Positions 18,312 to 27,194 of a stretch of 64,000 nt of DNA are shown here, in pieces. A program made the translations under genes and the position numbers. The notes under the pieces are model-generated. The model was not told where the DNA came from. It saw only the letters and a list, made by a program, of their open reading frames with translations, and did no database searches. This DNA is from Actinomycetota bacterium (lineage in GTDB: Bacteria; Actinomycetota; Actinomycetes; S36-B12; CAIYMF01), in contig JAIUOK010000001.1 in NCBI GenBank assembly GCA_020161245.1, forward strand, positions 62,001 to 126,000, written 5' to 3'. Positions within the stretch are counted from its first letter, which is position 1, and each line of letters opens with the position of its first letter.

Positions 18312-19444
18312 CAGCCGGCGTCCACGGCCGGCGACCCGGCGTCCGGCTCACCGTCGTCGGGGCCGTCCTCGCGATCGCTCACACCGGCCTCGGCGAAGGT
18401 CGCCATCTCGCGCAGGGTCGCGCCGGCCGCCGCCAGCACGGGCAGCGCGACCAGGGCGCCGGTGCCCTCGCCCAGGCGCAGGCCGTAGTCGACGACCGGG
18501 TCGAGCCGCAGCCGCTCCAGCGCCGCGGCCGCAGCGGGCTCGGTCGACAGGTGGCCGGCGAGGAACCACTCGCGCGTGCGGAACGCGATGCGCTGGGCGA
18601 CGAGCGCCGCGGCGCACGAGACGACGCCGTCGAGCAGCACCGGCGTGCGCCGTGCCGCCGCGCCGAGCAGCAGCCCGGTCATCGCGGCGATGTCGGGCCC
18701 GCCGACAGCCGCGAGCAGCCCGACGGCGTCGGCACGGTGCTCGCGGCCCCGGCGCATGGCGTCGCGCACCGCTGCGGTCTTGCGCATCCAGGCGAGGTCG
18801 TCGATGCCTGTCCCGCGGCCGACCACCGAGGCCGCGTCCTTGCCGGTGTACAGGCCCGTGATCACCGCGGCCGGCGTCGTGTTGCCGATGCCCATGTCGC
18901 CAGGGATGAGCAGGTCGGCTCCGGAGTCGACCTCCTCGTCGGCGATGCGCACGCCGAGCTCGAGCGCGGCCTCGGCCTGCTCGCGCGTCATCGCGTCCTC
19001 GCGGTCGATGGAGCCGCTGCCCCGGCGCACCTTGCCCCGGACGACGTCGTCGGGGACCGCCGCGCCGAGCTCGGCCCAGTCGACGTCGACCGAGACGTCG
19101 ACGACGCGCACGCTCGCGCCGTTCTGGCGGGCGAGGACGTTCACCGCGGCGCCGCCGGCGAGGAAGTTGAGCACCATCTGCGCGGTGACCTCGGGCGGGT
19201 ACGCCGACGTCATCGCCGTCCGGGCGACCCCGTGGTCGCCGGCGAGCACGACGACGCGCACCCGGTCGAGCGGCCGCGGCGGGCATGCCCCCTGCACCCC
19301 GCACAGCCACACCGACAGGTCCTCGAGGCGGCCGAGCGCGCCCGTCGGCTTGGTGAGCTCGCGCTGGCGCGCCTCGGCGGCCGCGCGTGCGGCGTCGTCG
19401 GGCAGCCCGATGCGGTCCACGAGCGCCTGCAGGTCGAAGGTCAC
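18311..19444 (-). CDS. cobT: Nicotinate-nucleotide-dimethylbenzimidazole phosphoribosyltransferase
   Basis: The enzyme makes alpha-ribazole phosphate, the lower-ligand precursor used by CobS. The 377-residue protein shows [18 protein letters not shown] (substrate pocket) and the catalytic Glu in L-G-E-G-T-G-A. GTG at 19444 was chosen because the family begins right there (V-T-F-D-L-Q-A-L) and CAGGAA precedes it. A longer frame to 19513 would read through a palindrome. The C-terminus has an acidic, non-conserved extension. Confidence 0.95.
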   Translation of the reverse strand: MTFDLQALVDRIGLPDDAARAAAEARQRELTKPTGALGRLEDLSVWLCGVQGACPPRPLDRVRVVVLAGDHGVARTAMTSAYPPEVTAQMVLNFLAGGAAVNVLARQNGASVRVVDVSVDVDWAELGAAVPDDVVRGKVRRGSGSIDREDAMTREQAEAALELGVRIADEEVDSGADLLIPGDMGIGNTTPAAVITGLYTGKDAASVVGRGTGIDDLAWMRKTAAVRDAMRRGREHRADAVGLLAAVGGPDIAAMTGLLLGAAARRTPVLLDGVVSCAAALVAQRIAFRTREWFLAGHLSTEPAAAAALERLRLDPVVDYGLRLGEGTGALVALPVLAAAGATLREMATFAEAGVSDREDGPDDGEPDAGSPAVDAG

Positions 19445-19469
19445 AGCGTTCCTGTCGTCGGTGGCTGGT

Positions 19470-19521
19470 CGCTCTGGATGGGTGAGCGACGTCGATAGCC
19501 GTCGCTCACCCATCCAGAGCG
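19470..19521. repeat. 52-nt palindromic element, family B copy 1
   Basis: A perfect 22-bp stem around an 8-base loop (TCGATAGC); arms begin CGCTCTGGATGGGTGAGCGA. It lies between the stop of the MBL-cobU gene and the start of cobT. A second copy at 55039-55090 has the same stem length and loop length and differs at two stem positions, with matching changes on the other arm. It may end the riboswitch-controlled transcript before cobT, or act as a palindromic binding site. Confidence 0.75.
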
Positions 19522-19543
19522 GGTACGTCCGGGGTCCAGGGTG

Positions 19544-20932
19544 TCAGGGGCGGGTGCCCCGCAGGGTCAGGGGACGGCCGGCGACGACGAGCTCGACGTC
19601 GTCGCAGACGGCCGCGATGCGGGCGTTGAGCGATCCGAGGAGGTCGCGGTAGAGCCGTCCGGACTCGTGCTCGGGCACGACGCCGGACCCGACCTCGTTG
19701 GTGACGAGGACGACGTCGGTGGTGCAGAGCCGCACCGCCTCGACCAGTCGCGCGCACTCCCGCTCGACGGCGGCGAGCGACTCCGCCCGCGCCGCGGTAC
19801 CCGCGACGGACTCCCACGCCCGGGCGCGGTCGAGGACGCCGGCCAGCCACAGCGCGAGGCAGTCGACGAGCACCGGGCCGCGCCCGTCGGCTAGGACGGC
19901 GACGACGTCGAGCGTCTCGAGCGTCGTCCACGTCGACGGGCGGCGACCGCGGTGCAGGGCGACGCGCGACGCCCACTCGGCGTCGCCCTCGCGCGCGCCG
20001 CCGGTGGCGACGTAGCGGACGTGCGGCTCGGCGGCGAGCAGCGACTCGGCGCGGTGCGACTTGCCGGAGCGGGCACCTCCGGTGACCAGCGTGCGGCGCG
20101 GACGGCGGGCGTCGGGCATGCGGTCCTCCCCGAGGACGGCGAGGTCGTCGACGACGCGGGCGCCCCACGCGCCGAGCAGCTCGGACAGCTCGGGCCCGGG
20201 CGGGTTGTGGTGGCCGAGATGGATCGCCACGACGTCGGTCGAGCCGGTCACGGCGCCGGCGTCGCGCAGCCGGGCCAGCTCCTGCGGGAAGGTCGCGAGG
20301 TCGAGGTGGCCGGTGCCGTGGTCGGCCTTGGTACCGAACGTCTCCTCGAGCAGCAGGACGTCGAGCGCCCGGCCGCGCAGCGCCGCCACCGTGCTCGCCG
20401 GCAGGGGGCCGGTGTCGGTGGCCCAGAGCAGCCGCGCGCCGTCCGGCCCGGTCACCTCGTAGAGAACCGCGTCGCGGGCGACCTCGTCGCGGCCGACGTC
20501 GTGCGCCGCCTCCAGCACGCGCACGGCGTACCCGTCGAGGTCGACGACGTCGCCGGGCCGCACGGCCACAAGCGCCACGGCGTCGTCCGGTCCGATCCAG
20601 GGCCGGCACTCCTCGACGACGTACGCGGGGCCGACGAGCCGGAGCACCGACGACGGCCGGGCCCACGCGCGGGCCAGCAGGAACGAGGGCTCGAGGTGGT
20701 CGCGGTGCGCGTGGGTCACCAGCACCGCGCGCAGCCGGTCGAGGACCGCACCGGCGCGGGCAGCCTGGCGCGGCGCGTCGGGGCCGCATTCGAGCAGCAG
20801 CGCATCGTCGACGAGGGCGCTCGTCGTGGTGCGGAGCGAACCCGCGGCGCGCGCCCACCCGCACGACGCGCAGGTGCAGAACGGGTTGGGCCAGCCGTCG
20901 GCCGATCCCGTCCCGAGCAGCTGCACCCTCAC
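19544..20932 (-). CDS. cobU: MBL-fold metallohydrolase fused to adenosylcobinamide kinase/guanylyltransferase
   Basis: The 462-residue protein has two parts. Residues 1 to about 270 are a metallo-beta-lactamase fold with T-H-A-H-R-D-H metal ligands and later D-T-G and H-L-G-H-H segments. Near the N-terminus it has C-T-C-A-S-C-G, as in PhnP-type enzymes. Residues from about 285 are CobU: P-loop G-G-A-R-S-G-K-S, D-C-L-A-L-W and V-T-N-E-V-G-S-G-V-V. CobU phosphorylates and guanylylates salvaged adenosylcobinamide. This fusion also occurs, to my knowledge, in Streptomyces. The GTG overlaps the S-component stop by four bases. Confidence 0.9.
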   Translation of the reverse strand: MRVQLLGTGSADGWPNPFCTCASCGWARAAGSLRTTTSALVDDALLLECGPDAPRQAARAGAVLDRLRAVLVTHAHRDHLEPSFLLARAWARPSSVLRLVGPAYVVEECRPWIGPDDAVALVAVRPGDVVDLDGYAVRVLEAAHDVGRDEVARDAVLYEVTGPDGARLLWATDTGPLPASTVAALRGRALDVLLLEETFGTKADHGTGHLDLATFPQELARLRDAGAVTGSTDVVAIHLGHHNPPGPELSELLGAWGARVVDDLAVLGEDRMPDARRPRRTLVTGGARSGKSHRAESLLAAEPHVRYVATGGAREGDAEWASRVALHRGRRPSTWTTLETLDVVAVLADGRGPVLVDCLALWLAGVLDRARAWESVAGTAARAESLAAVERECARLVEAVRLCTTDVVLVTNEVGSGVVPEHESGRLYRDLLGSLNARIAAVCDDVELVVAGRPLTLRGTRP

Positions 20933-21810
20933 GGGCGCACCGGGCCGGGGCCGTCGGCGTCCTCGAAGCGCACGGGCACCTCGAACGCCGCCCGTCGCGA
21001 GGCGCGGCGCAGCGCCGTGAGGACCGGTCGCCCCGCGATCAGCACGAGCGCGACAGCGAGGGCAGCTCGCGGGATGTCGAAGCCGAGCGAGGTGGTGGCG
21101 CTGAACAGCAGCCAGTGCTGAAGGTTCTCCAGCATCGGCGCGCCGGGGACGTAGGACAGCCCCTCGGGGAAACCGGGGTCGAGGGTCATGAACGGCCAGA
21201 ACCACAGGTTGAGCAGGAACCCGTAGGCGAGAGCGGCGAAGGCCGCGTACCCCGCGAGCATGCCGAGCTCGTGGCGGCCCGAGGCCCGCGGCAGCAGGCC
21301 GGCGCCCAGGCCGACCCACGCCGCGCCGACCATCTGGAACGGCAGCCACGGGCCGACACCGCCGGTGACCAGCGCCGAGGCGAACATCCCGATCGCGCCC
21401 AGGCAGAAGCCGAAGCCGGGGCCGAGCGCCCGTCCGCCGAGCACGAGCACGATCCACATCGGCTCGAAGCCCGCGTGCCCGCTGCCGAAGGGGCGCAGCG
21501 CCGCCGCGACGGCCGACAGGACGCCGAGCAGGGCCACGCCCTTGGCGTCGAGGCCGCCGTCGGCGATCTCGGCGAGGACGACGGCGAGCACGAGCGGCAG
21601 CAGCGCGGCGAACAGCCACGGGGCGTCGGAGGCATGGGCGACCACGGCCGAGCCGGCCCCCGCGACCAGCGGCCATCCGAAGGCGACCAGCCCGACCAGG
21701 CTGGCCAGCACCATGGTGGCCGCCGACCGGCGCCCGACGCGGACGGCGGCCGGGCGGCCGGTGCGCACGGTGCTGACAGCGGACTGCGGCTGCTCGACGA
21801 CGGCCGTCAT
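20929..21810 (-). CDS. ECF transporter substrate-binding (S) component, probably corrinoid
   Basis: The 293-residue membrane protein has about seven hydrophobic helices between residues 30 and 270 and basic ends. The middle block F-E-P-M-W-I-V-L-V-L-G-G-R-A-L-G-P-G-F-G-F and L-P-F-Q-M-V-G-A-A-W-V-G are typical of ECF S components. Substrate assignment comes from context: it is co-transcribed with its ATPase and T subunit behind a cobalamin riboswitch and directly before cobU. Start and stop overlap both neighbours by four bases. Confidence 0.85.
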   Translation of the reverse strand: MTAVVEQPQSAVSTVRTGRPAAVRVGRRSAATMVLASLVGLVAFGWPLVAGAGSAVVAHASDAPWLFAALLPLVLAVVLAEIADGGLDAKGVALLGVLSAVAAALRPFGSGHAGFEPMWIVLVLGGRALGPGFGFCLGAIGMFASALVTGGVGPWLPFQMVGAAWVGLGAGLLPRASGRHELGMLAGYAAFAALAYGFLLNLWFWPFMTLDPGFPEGLSYVPGAPMLENLQHWLLFSATTSLGFDIPRAALAVALVLIAGRPVLTALRRASRRAAFEVPVRFEDADGPGPVRP

Positions 21811-23435
21811 GACGCCGCCAGCGCGGCCGCGACCTCGGCCACCGTCAACCAGGGCTGCGGCGCCAGGACCTTGCTCACCTGCGGGGCGAACATCGGCGAG
21901 CCGACGACGACCTCGGTCGCCGGGCCGTCGGCCACCACCTCGCCGTCGGCCAGCACGACGACGCGCGTGGCGACCTCGGCCGCCAGCTCGACGTCGTGGG
22001 TCGCGAGGACGACGCAGCGACCCTGCTCGGCGAGGCGCCGCAGCGTCGCCACGAGACGCTTCTTCGCCGCGTAGTCGAGCCCGCGCGTGGGCTCGTCGAG
22101 CAGCAGCACCGGCGGGTCGGACGCCAGCACCACGGCGAGCGCGAGCGCGAGCCGCTGGCCCTCGCTGAGGTCGCGGGGATGGATGTCGTCGTGGATGCCG
22201 GGTGCGAGCGAGTCGAGGATCGTGCGCGACGAGCCCGGCGCCGCGCCGGCGTCGCGGTCGGCGGACGCGAGCTCGTCGGCCACGCGGTCGGCGACGAGCA
22301 GGTCGGTCGGCTCCTGCGGCACGAGGCCCACGCGCGAGACGAGGTCGCGCCCCCGCAGCCCCGACGCCGGCACGCCGCAGACCGTGGCCGAGCCGGACGA
22401 CGGCGTATGCAGCCCGACCAGCGACCCGAGCAGCGTCGACTTGCCGGCGCCGTTGCGGCCCATCACCGCGACGATCTCGCCGCGGTCGGCAGCCACGGTC
22501 GCGCCGCGCAGCGCGACCACCCCGCCATGGCGCACGACGGCGTCCTCGACGACGACGGCGGGCTCGCCGTCGACGACGTGCATCGACGAGCGCGCGCGCA
22601 GCGCCGCGTCGTGGGCCAGGGGCTCGAGCCGCTCGCGCAGCGGCCCAGCGGCACGGCGGGCGTCGCGCACCGACAGCGGCAGCGGCGACCAGCCGGCGAG
22701 CCGGCCGAGCTCGACGACCGGGGGAGCGACGGGGGCGTGGGCCATCACCTCGGCCGGCGTGCCGACCACGAGCGGCTCGCCGGCGCCGGGCACGACGACG
22801 ACGCGGTCGGCGTACTGCACGACGCGCTCGAGCCGGTGCTCGGCCAGCAGCACGGTGACCCCGAGGTCGTGCACGAGCCGCTGCAGCGCCGCGAGCACCT
22901 CCTCGGCCGCGCCCGGGTCGAGCGCCGACGTCGGCTCGTCGAGCACGAGCACCTGCGGGTGCGTGGTGAGCACCGCGCCGATCGCGACGCGCTGGCGCTG
23001 GCCGCCCGACAGCGACAGCAGCGGGCGGTGGCGCAGGTCGGCCAGGCCGAGGAGGTCGAGCGTCTCCTCGACCCGGCGTCGCATGACGTCGGGCGCGAGG
23101 CCGATCGACTCCATGCCGTAGGCGAGCTCGTCCTCGACGAGGTCGGTGACGAAGCCCGACAGCGGGTCCTGCGGCACGACGCCCACGACGTCGGCGAGCT
23201 CGCGCGGCGGGTGGGTGCGCGTGTCGCGGCCGGCCACCGTCACCCGCCCGCGCAGCGTGCCGCCGGTGAAGTGCGGCACCAGGCCGTTGACGCACCGGAG
23301 CAGCGTCGACTTGCCGCTCCCGGTGCGACCGACGACGAGGACGAGCTCGCCCTCCGGCACGTGCAGATCGACGTGGGAGAGCACCGGCGCGGCGGCGCCG
23401 TCGTAGGTGACGGTGACGTCGTCGAAGCGGATCAC
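21807..23435 (-). CDS. ECF transporter energy-coupling ATPase with two fused ABC domains
   Basis: The 542-residue protein contains two nucleotide-binding domains. The first has Walker A G-R-T-G-S-G-K-S-T near residue 35, signature L-S-G-G-Q-R-Q-R and Walker B V-L-V-L-D-E-P. The second has G-R-N-G-A-G-K-S-T, signature L-S-E-G-Q-R-L-A and V-L-L-L-D-E-P. A fused A-A' pair is usual for actinobacterial ECF modules of this type. It powers import with the T and S subunits encoded on either side, with four-base overlaps to both. Confidence 0.93.
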   Translation of the reverse strand: MIRFDDVTVTYDGAAAPVLSHVDLHVPEGELVLVVGRTGSGKSTLLRCVNGLVPHFTGGTLRGRVTVAGRDTRTHPPRELADVVGVVPQDPLSGFVTDLVEDELAYGMESIGLAPDVMRRRVEETLDLLGLADLRHRPLLSLSGGQRQRVAIGAVLTTHPQVLVLDEPTSALDPGAAEEVLAALQRLVHDLGVTVLLAEHRLERVVQYADRVVVVPGAGEPLVVGTPAEVMAHAPVAPPVVELGRLAGWSPLPLSVRDARRAAGPLRERLEPLAHDAALRARSSMHVVDGEPAVVVEDAVVRHGGVVALRGATVAADRGEIVAVMGRNGAGKSTLLGSLVGLHTPSSGSATVCGVPASGLRGRDLVSRVGLVPQEPTDLLVADRVADELASADRDAGAAPGSSRTILDSLAPGIHDDIHPRDLSEGQRLALALAVVLASDPPVLLLDEPTRGLDYAAKKRLVATLRRLAEQGRCVVLATHDVELAAEVATRVVVLADGEVVADGPATEVVVGSPMFAPQVSKVLAPQPWLTVAEVAAALAAS

Positions 23436-24592
23436 GCGGCCACCTCCTCGGGCGCCCTGCGGCCGGCCGCCGGTGCGGTCCCGCGGGTCGACATCATGCC
23501 GGGCGGCAGGGGTGCGACGACGCCCGGAAGCGCGGCCAGCAGCACGGCGGCGGCGGGCAGCAGCGGCAGCTGAGGCCAGGCGGGGGGCGACACCTGGCCG
23601 ACGAGCGCGGCCGGGTCGGTCGCCGAGACCGCGATCGCCACCGCCGCCGCGAGGACGCCGGTGCCGGCCACGATCCACTCGGGCAGCGCCCACGGGTCGG
23701 GGCGGTAGCGCGTGCGGATGCTCCGCCGGCCAGACAGCAGGACGCCGACGGTGGCGGCGGCGACCCCGGTCGCCAGCAGCGGGAGGGCGATACCGCCGGG
23801 CGTGCCCGAGTCGACGAGCGCGTACACCCCGGCGCAGATGCCGAGCATGCCGAGCAGCAGCAGCCCGCCCGACGTCCGTCGCAGCGCCGTCGACATCGGA
23901 CCCACGCGGCCGTAGCCGCGGGAGTCCATCGCGGCCGCGAGGTCGACCGCGCGCTCGAGCGCGCCCTCGAGCACCGGCATCACCGATCCGGCGAGCGCCT
24001 TGAGCCCGGTGTCGGGCCGGCCGCGCAGCCGCCGCGCCGTCCGCACGCGCCCGACGTCCTGCACCAGCTGCGGCGCGAACGTCATCGCCACCACCACAGC
24101 CACGCCCACCTCGTAGAGCGCGGCCGGCACCGACGCGAGCAGGCGCGCGGGGGAGGCGAGCGAGTTCGCCGCGCCGACGCAGGCGAGCAGCGCGGCCAGC
24201 ACCATGCCCTGGTAGACCGCCAGGAGCAGCTCCTCGGCGGTCACCGGCCCGCCGAGGCTGACGCCGGCGGCCCAGCCGGGCAGCGGCAGCGACGGCAGGG
24301 TGACGAGCACCGTGCTGCCGAAGCCCGACCCGAGCACCACGGTGAACGCCACGCGGATGGCGATGACGACCAGCCCGAGCTTGAGGAACACCGCGTACGA
24401 CCGGGCCCAGGGCGCGTCGGGGCGTCGGCGGGCCACTACCCAGCCGGCGACGGCGACGACCAGCCCGATGAGCAGCGGGTTGGTCGTGCGGCTGACGACG
24501 ACGGCGAGCCCCAGGGCCCAGGCCCACCAGGCCAGGGGGTGCAGCCACCGCGGCACCGCGGAGGCGCCGAGGGCGTGCTTCACCGAGCTCAT
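23432..24592 (-). CDS. ECF transporter transmembrane (T) component, CbiQ family
   Basis: The 386-residue membrane protein has about eight hydrophobic segments. The cytoplasmic coupling motifs A-R-R-L-R-G-R and A-A-M-D-S-R-G-Y-G-R lie near residues 180 and 220. The second is the classic A-R-G coupling helix of EcfT/CbiQ proteins that contacts the ATPase. It carries an extra C-terminal hydrophobic half compared with minimal EcfT. Its GTG/ATG junctions overlap the ATPase gene and the SCO2322-type gene, so the whole set is one transcription unit. Confidence 0.9.
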   Translation of the reverse strand: MSSVKHALGASAVPRWLHPLAWWAWALGLAVVVSRTTNPLLIGLVVAVAGWVVARRRPDAPWARSYAVFLKLGLVVIAIRVAFTVVLGSGFGSTVLVTLPSLPLPGWAAGVSLGGPVTAEELLLAVYQGMVLAALLACVGAANSLASPARLLASVPAALYEVGVAVVVAMTFAPQLVQDVGRVRTARRLRGRPDTGLKALAGSVMPVLEGALERAVDLAAAMDSRGYGRVGPMSTALRRTSGGLLLLGMLGICAGVYALVDSGTPGGIALPLLATGVAAATVGVLLSGRRSIRTRYRPDPWALPEWIVAGTGVLAAAVAIAVSATDPAALVGQVSPPAWPQLPLLPAAAVLLAALPGVVAPLPPGMMSTRGTAPAAGRRAPEEVAA

Positions 24593-25554
24593 GAGGCCCT
24601 CCGCCGCGACGACCACCAGGCGGCACCGCCCGCCAGCACGAGCAGCACGGCCCCGATGCCGAATCCCATCGGCGAGCCGGGGTCCTGCGGCGCCGCGCCG
24701 ACGGGTGCCCCGGAGCTGACCGGCAGCGGTGCCTCGTCGTCGGACCCGGCGGACGACGGCGCGGCCGCGCTGGTCGGCGATCCGCCCGTGACGGGCTGCG
24801 ACGCAGCACCCGACGCGGAGGCGGAGGCGGTGGTGGGGGACGCCGCGGACGCCGCCGGGGATGACGGGCGGGCGGCCTGCGAGCTGCGGTCGGGCGTCGG
24901 CGTCGTCGTGGCAGCCGACCCCGCCCCGGTGGTGCGCGTCGGTTTCGGCGACGCCGACGTCCTCGTGGGCGCGGGCTTCGGATCTGCCACTGCGGCGGCG
25001 CACTCGGTGCGTGGGTAGCCGTCGATCCCGCAGACGAGGCCGTCGCCCCGCGCCCGGACAGACACGCCGGCGGCCTTGAGCACCGCGTAGCCGTTGGAGC
25101 CGGCGGGGACGGTCACGCACTCGACGCGCACGGTGCCGCCGCCCGGGGGCCGCTCGCCGGGAGGCGCGTCGCCGGTCGTACCGTAGTCGACGACGACCGC
25201 CACGCGGACCATGCCGTCCGCAGCGGCGTCCGTGCAGTGGGCCGACCACGAGCCGGACGTGCGCGGCTGCTTGCGCCCGCCCGCCTCGGTCGTGACGGCG
25301 AAGCGCCAGCCGAGGACGCTCTGGTCCTTCGGCCGGTCCGCGCCCGGGCCCGCCGAGGCGAACGACCAGCCGCCGGAGGGCTGCCCCCACCAGTAGGTCC
25401 AGTAGCGGTAGGTCGTGGCGTCAGCCGCCGGTGCTGCGACGACCGCCGCCAGCAGCGCACCGAGGACGACGAGGACGAGCAGCGCGGCGGCGGGCACGCC
25501 GGGGAGGACGGCTGCCGCAGCAGCCGTCCTCCCCGAGCGGGTCCGCATGCGCAT
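24589..25554 (-). CDS. SCO2322-type surface protein, DUF4430-like (transcobalamin beta-domain-like)
   Basis: The 321-residue exported protein has a signal peptide (about 1-45), then Y-R-Y-W-T-Y-W-W with G-G-W-S-F-A-S-A-G-P and V-L-G-W-R-F-A. A second block follows, C-V-T-V-P-A-G-S-N-G-Y-A-V-L-K-A-A-G with C-G-I-D-G-Y-P. A long Ser/Thr/Pro/Ala stalk (about 190-285) leads to a C-terminal membrane helix with a basic tail. The blocks resemble DUF4430, the bacterial relative of the small domain of transcobalamin; this is my inference. ATG at 25554 is used; GTG at 25557 is equally possible. It overlaps the barrel gene. Confidence 0.75.
   Translation of the reverse strand: MRMRTRSGRTAAAAAVLPGVPAAALLVLVVLGALLAAVVAAPAADATTYRYWTYWWGQPSGGWSFASAGPGADRPKDQSVLGWRFAVTTEAGGRKQPRTSGSWSAHCTDAAADGMVRVAVVVDYGTTGDAPPGERPPGGGTVRVECVTVPAGSNGYAVLKAAGVSVRARGDGLVCGIDGYPRTECAAAVADPKPAPTRTSASPKPTRTTGAGSAATTTPTPDRSSQAARPSSPAASAASPTTASASASGAASQPVTGGSPTSAAAPSSAGSDDEAPLPVSSGAPVGAAPQDPGSPMGFGIGAVLLVLAGGAAWWSSRRRAS
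25501..25534 (-). other. Perfect hairpin inside the start of the SCO2322-type gene
   Basis: A 15-bp perfect stem (GGGGAGGACGGCTGC and its complement) with a 4-base loop begins 20 bases into the coding sequence, within signal-peptide codons. It could slow translation entry or mark an mRNA processing site. It is unlikely to be a terminator, since the downstream genes belong to the same unit. Confidence 0.5.
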
Positions 25555-27059
25555 CACGCCCAGAGGTCCTGCCGGCGCGCGGCCACGAGCGCCGCAGCGC
25601 CGCCGCCGAGCAGGATCACGCCGAGGCCGGCGATCCACGGGGTGGCGGAGGTGACTCCGGTGGGCGAGAGCGCGTCCTGCGTCGCCCCGCCGCTCTGCGG
25701 CTCGGTCGACGTCGGCGCCGGGCTCCCCGTGGTCGCCCCCTCCTGCAGGGTCGCGCCGAGGGCGGCGATGAGGCCGTCCACCGTGGCCCGGCTGCCGTCG
25801 CTCGCGACGACGCCGAGCACCGCGAGCCCGAGGATGCCCGGGTTCCCGTCGTCCTTGCCCGCCTCGGCCAGCACCGTCTGGAGGGCGGCGTCGCGCTGGT
25901 CGCCGCCGACGCCGATCGCCGACAGGGCGAGGACGGCCCAGGCCGTGTCGCCCGCCGACACCGTGCCGGGCTTGCGCTGGCCGGTGCTGAAGTCCAGCTG
26001 CGGCACCGCGCCGCCGTAGGTGTCGATGAGCCGGGCGATGTAGCCGCCGGCGAAGTCGGTCGCGGAGCCGCCCACCGCCTGGGGGACCGCCTTGGCCGCG
26101 CGCATCGGCTGCAGCGCGCCGCCCGTCGTGGCCTCCGTGGCCGCGGGCTCCGACGTCGTCGCCGCGGGGGCGGCGGGCTCGGTGGCGCTCGGGGTCGGCA
26201 CTGCGGCGGGCTCGCCGGTCGCGGGGGACGCCTCGGCGGTCGAGGCGGGCTGCGACGGGGCCGTGGTCGCCGGGGCGGGCGAGCTCGGCACGGCGGTCGG
26301 CGACGGCGACGAGGCGCAGGCCTCGCGCGGCACCGACGTCGAGGGCGCGTCGGCGACGAACGGCAGCGGCGCGCCGCTGAGGGCGAGCGCGGCCTGGACG
26401 GTGGCGGCGTCGTTGGCGTAGCCCGCGCCCCAGGTGGCGTTGTAGGAGAACGCGCCGTCCTCGTCGGCCGGCGCTGCGGCGCAGCCGAGCTGGAGCGAGA
26501 GCAGGAAGTCCGCGGCGGTCGCCCCGCCCGGGTGGGCGACCTGCTGCGGCGAGAGGCCTGCGGAGCTCGTGCCGAGCAGGACGACCGCGGTGGAGTTGGC
26601 GTCGGAGTCGCCGCCGACGAAGTACGGGAACCCGCCGTCGGCGTTCTGCGCGTCCTCGAGCCAGCCGAGGGCGGCCTCGGCGGCGTTGAGCTCGCCGACC
26701 GCCAGCAGCGCCGCGGCGGCGAGGCCCGTGGAGTTGGTGTCCTCGCCGGTGAAGCCCACGGGGTCGGACGCCGTGCAGGCCTTCGAGGTGTCGGCGCGGA
26801 AGGCCTCGAAGCCGCCGTCGTCGCACTGCTGCCAGAGCAGCCACTCGACCGCCGCAGCGGGCGGCTCGTCGCCGGCGGCGACATAGGCGAGCACCGAGAT
26901 CGACTGGCGGAAGACGCCGTCGTAGGTCGGGTCGGAGGAGCCGAACAGGCCCGGGTAGGCATCGGCCGTGCCGGCCGCTCCTGCGGGGACGGCGGCGGCG
27001 GCCAGCAGGGCGCCGGCGGCCAGGGCGCCGGCGAGCAGCCGGCGGGTCGTGCGGATCAC
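25554..27059 (-). CDS. Secreted alpha/alpha-barrel (prenyltransferase/squalene-cyclase-like) surface protein, putative corrinoid binder
   Basis: The 501-residue protein has a signal peptide (1 to about 27) and helical repeats with Q-x-x-D-G-G-F motifs (Q-Q-C-D-D-G-G-F at 77-84, Q-N-A-D-G-G-F at 138-144) and D-x-N-S-T-x-x-x motifs. A Ser/Thr/Pro/Ala linker (249-316) splits it, then more barrel repeats follow (320-440). It ends with an L-S-P-T-G sorting-like motif at 464-468, a membrane helix and a basic tail. Enzymes with this fold make terpenes; transcobalamin and intrinsic factor use the same fold to bind B12. Because of the riboswitch and ECF genes I favour corrinoid capture. GTG at 27059 follows GAGAGGA. 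Confidence 0.8.
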   Translation of the reverse strand: MIRTTRRLLAGALAAGALLAAAAVPAGAAGTADAYPGLFGSSDPTYDGVFRQSISVLAYVAAGDEPPAAAVEWLLWQQCDDGGFEAFRADTSKACTASDPVGFTGEDTNSTGLAAAALLAVGELNAAEAALGWLEDAQNADGGFPYFVGGDSDANSTAVVLLGTSSAGLSPQQVAHPGGATAADFLLSLQLGCAAAPADEDGAFSYNATWGAGYANDAATVQAALALSGAPLPFVADAPSTSVPREACASSPSPTAVPSSPAPATTAPSQPASTAEASPATGEPAAVPTPSATEPAAPAATTSEPAATEATTGGALQPMRAAKAVPQAVGGSATDFAGGYIARLIDTYGGAVPQLDFSTGQRKPGTVSAGDTAWAVLALSAIGVGGDQRDAALQTVLAEAGKDDGNPGILGLAVLGVVASDGSRATVDGLIAALGATLQEGATTGSPAPTSTEPQSGGATQDALSPTGVTSATPWIAGLGVILLGGGAAALVAARRQDLWA

Positions 27060-27194
27060 GGGGGATCCTCTCGGTGAGCGGGCACGAACCAAGCGGTCCG
27101 GAACGCTCCCCATGCGACGCAGAAGCCCCCCGGCCGGCGTCGTGGACGCTGGCGCGAGGGGCGCGAGGTCGGACCGGGGGACGGTCCGGGCTCG

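Noticed and set aside
14499-18351. Long minus-strand frames over pepA, gcvT and cobS
   Set aside because: They cross real genes on both strands and have shadow composition. The true frames carry complete family motifs.
18311-19513. Longer cobT frame starting at 19513
   Set aside because: It would translate through the family B palindrome. GTG at 19444 has a ribosome site and matches the family start.
25501-25534. Hairpin considered as a transcription terminator inside the B12 operon
   Set aside because: It lies within coding sequence of an operon whose downstream genes overlap and need the same transcript.
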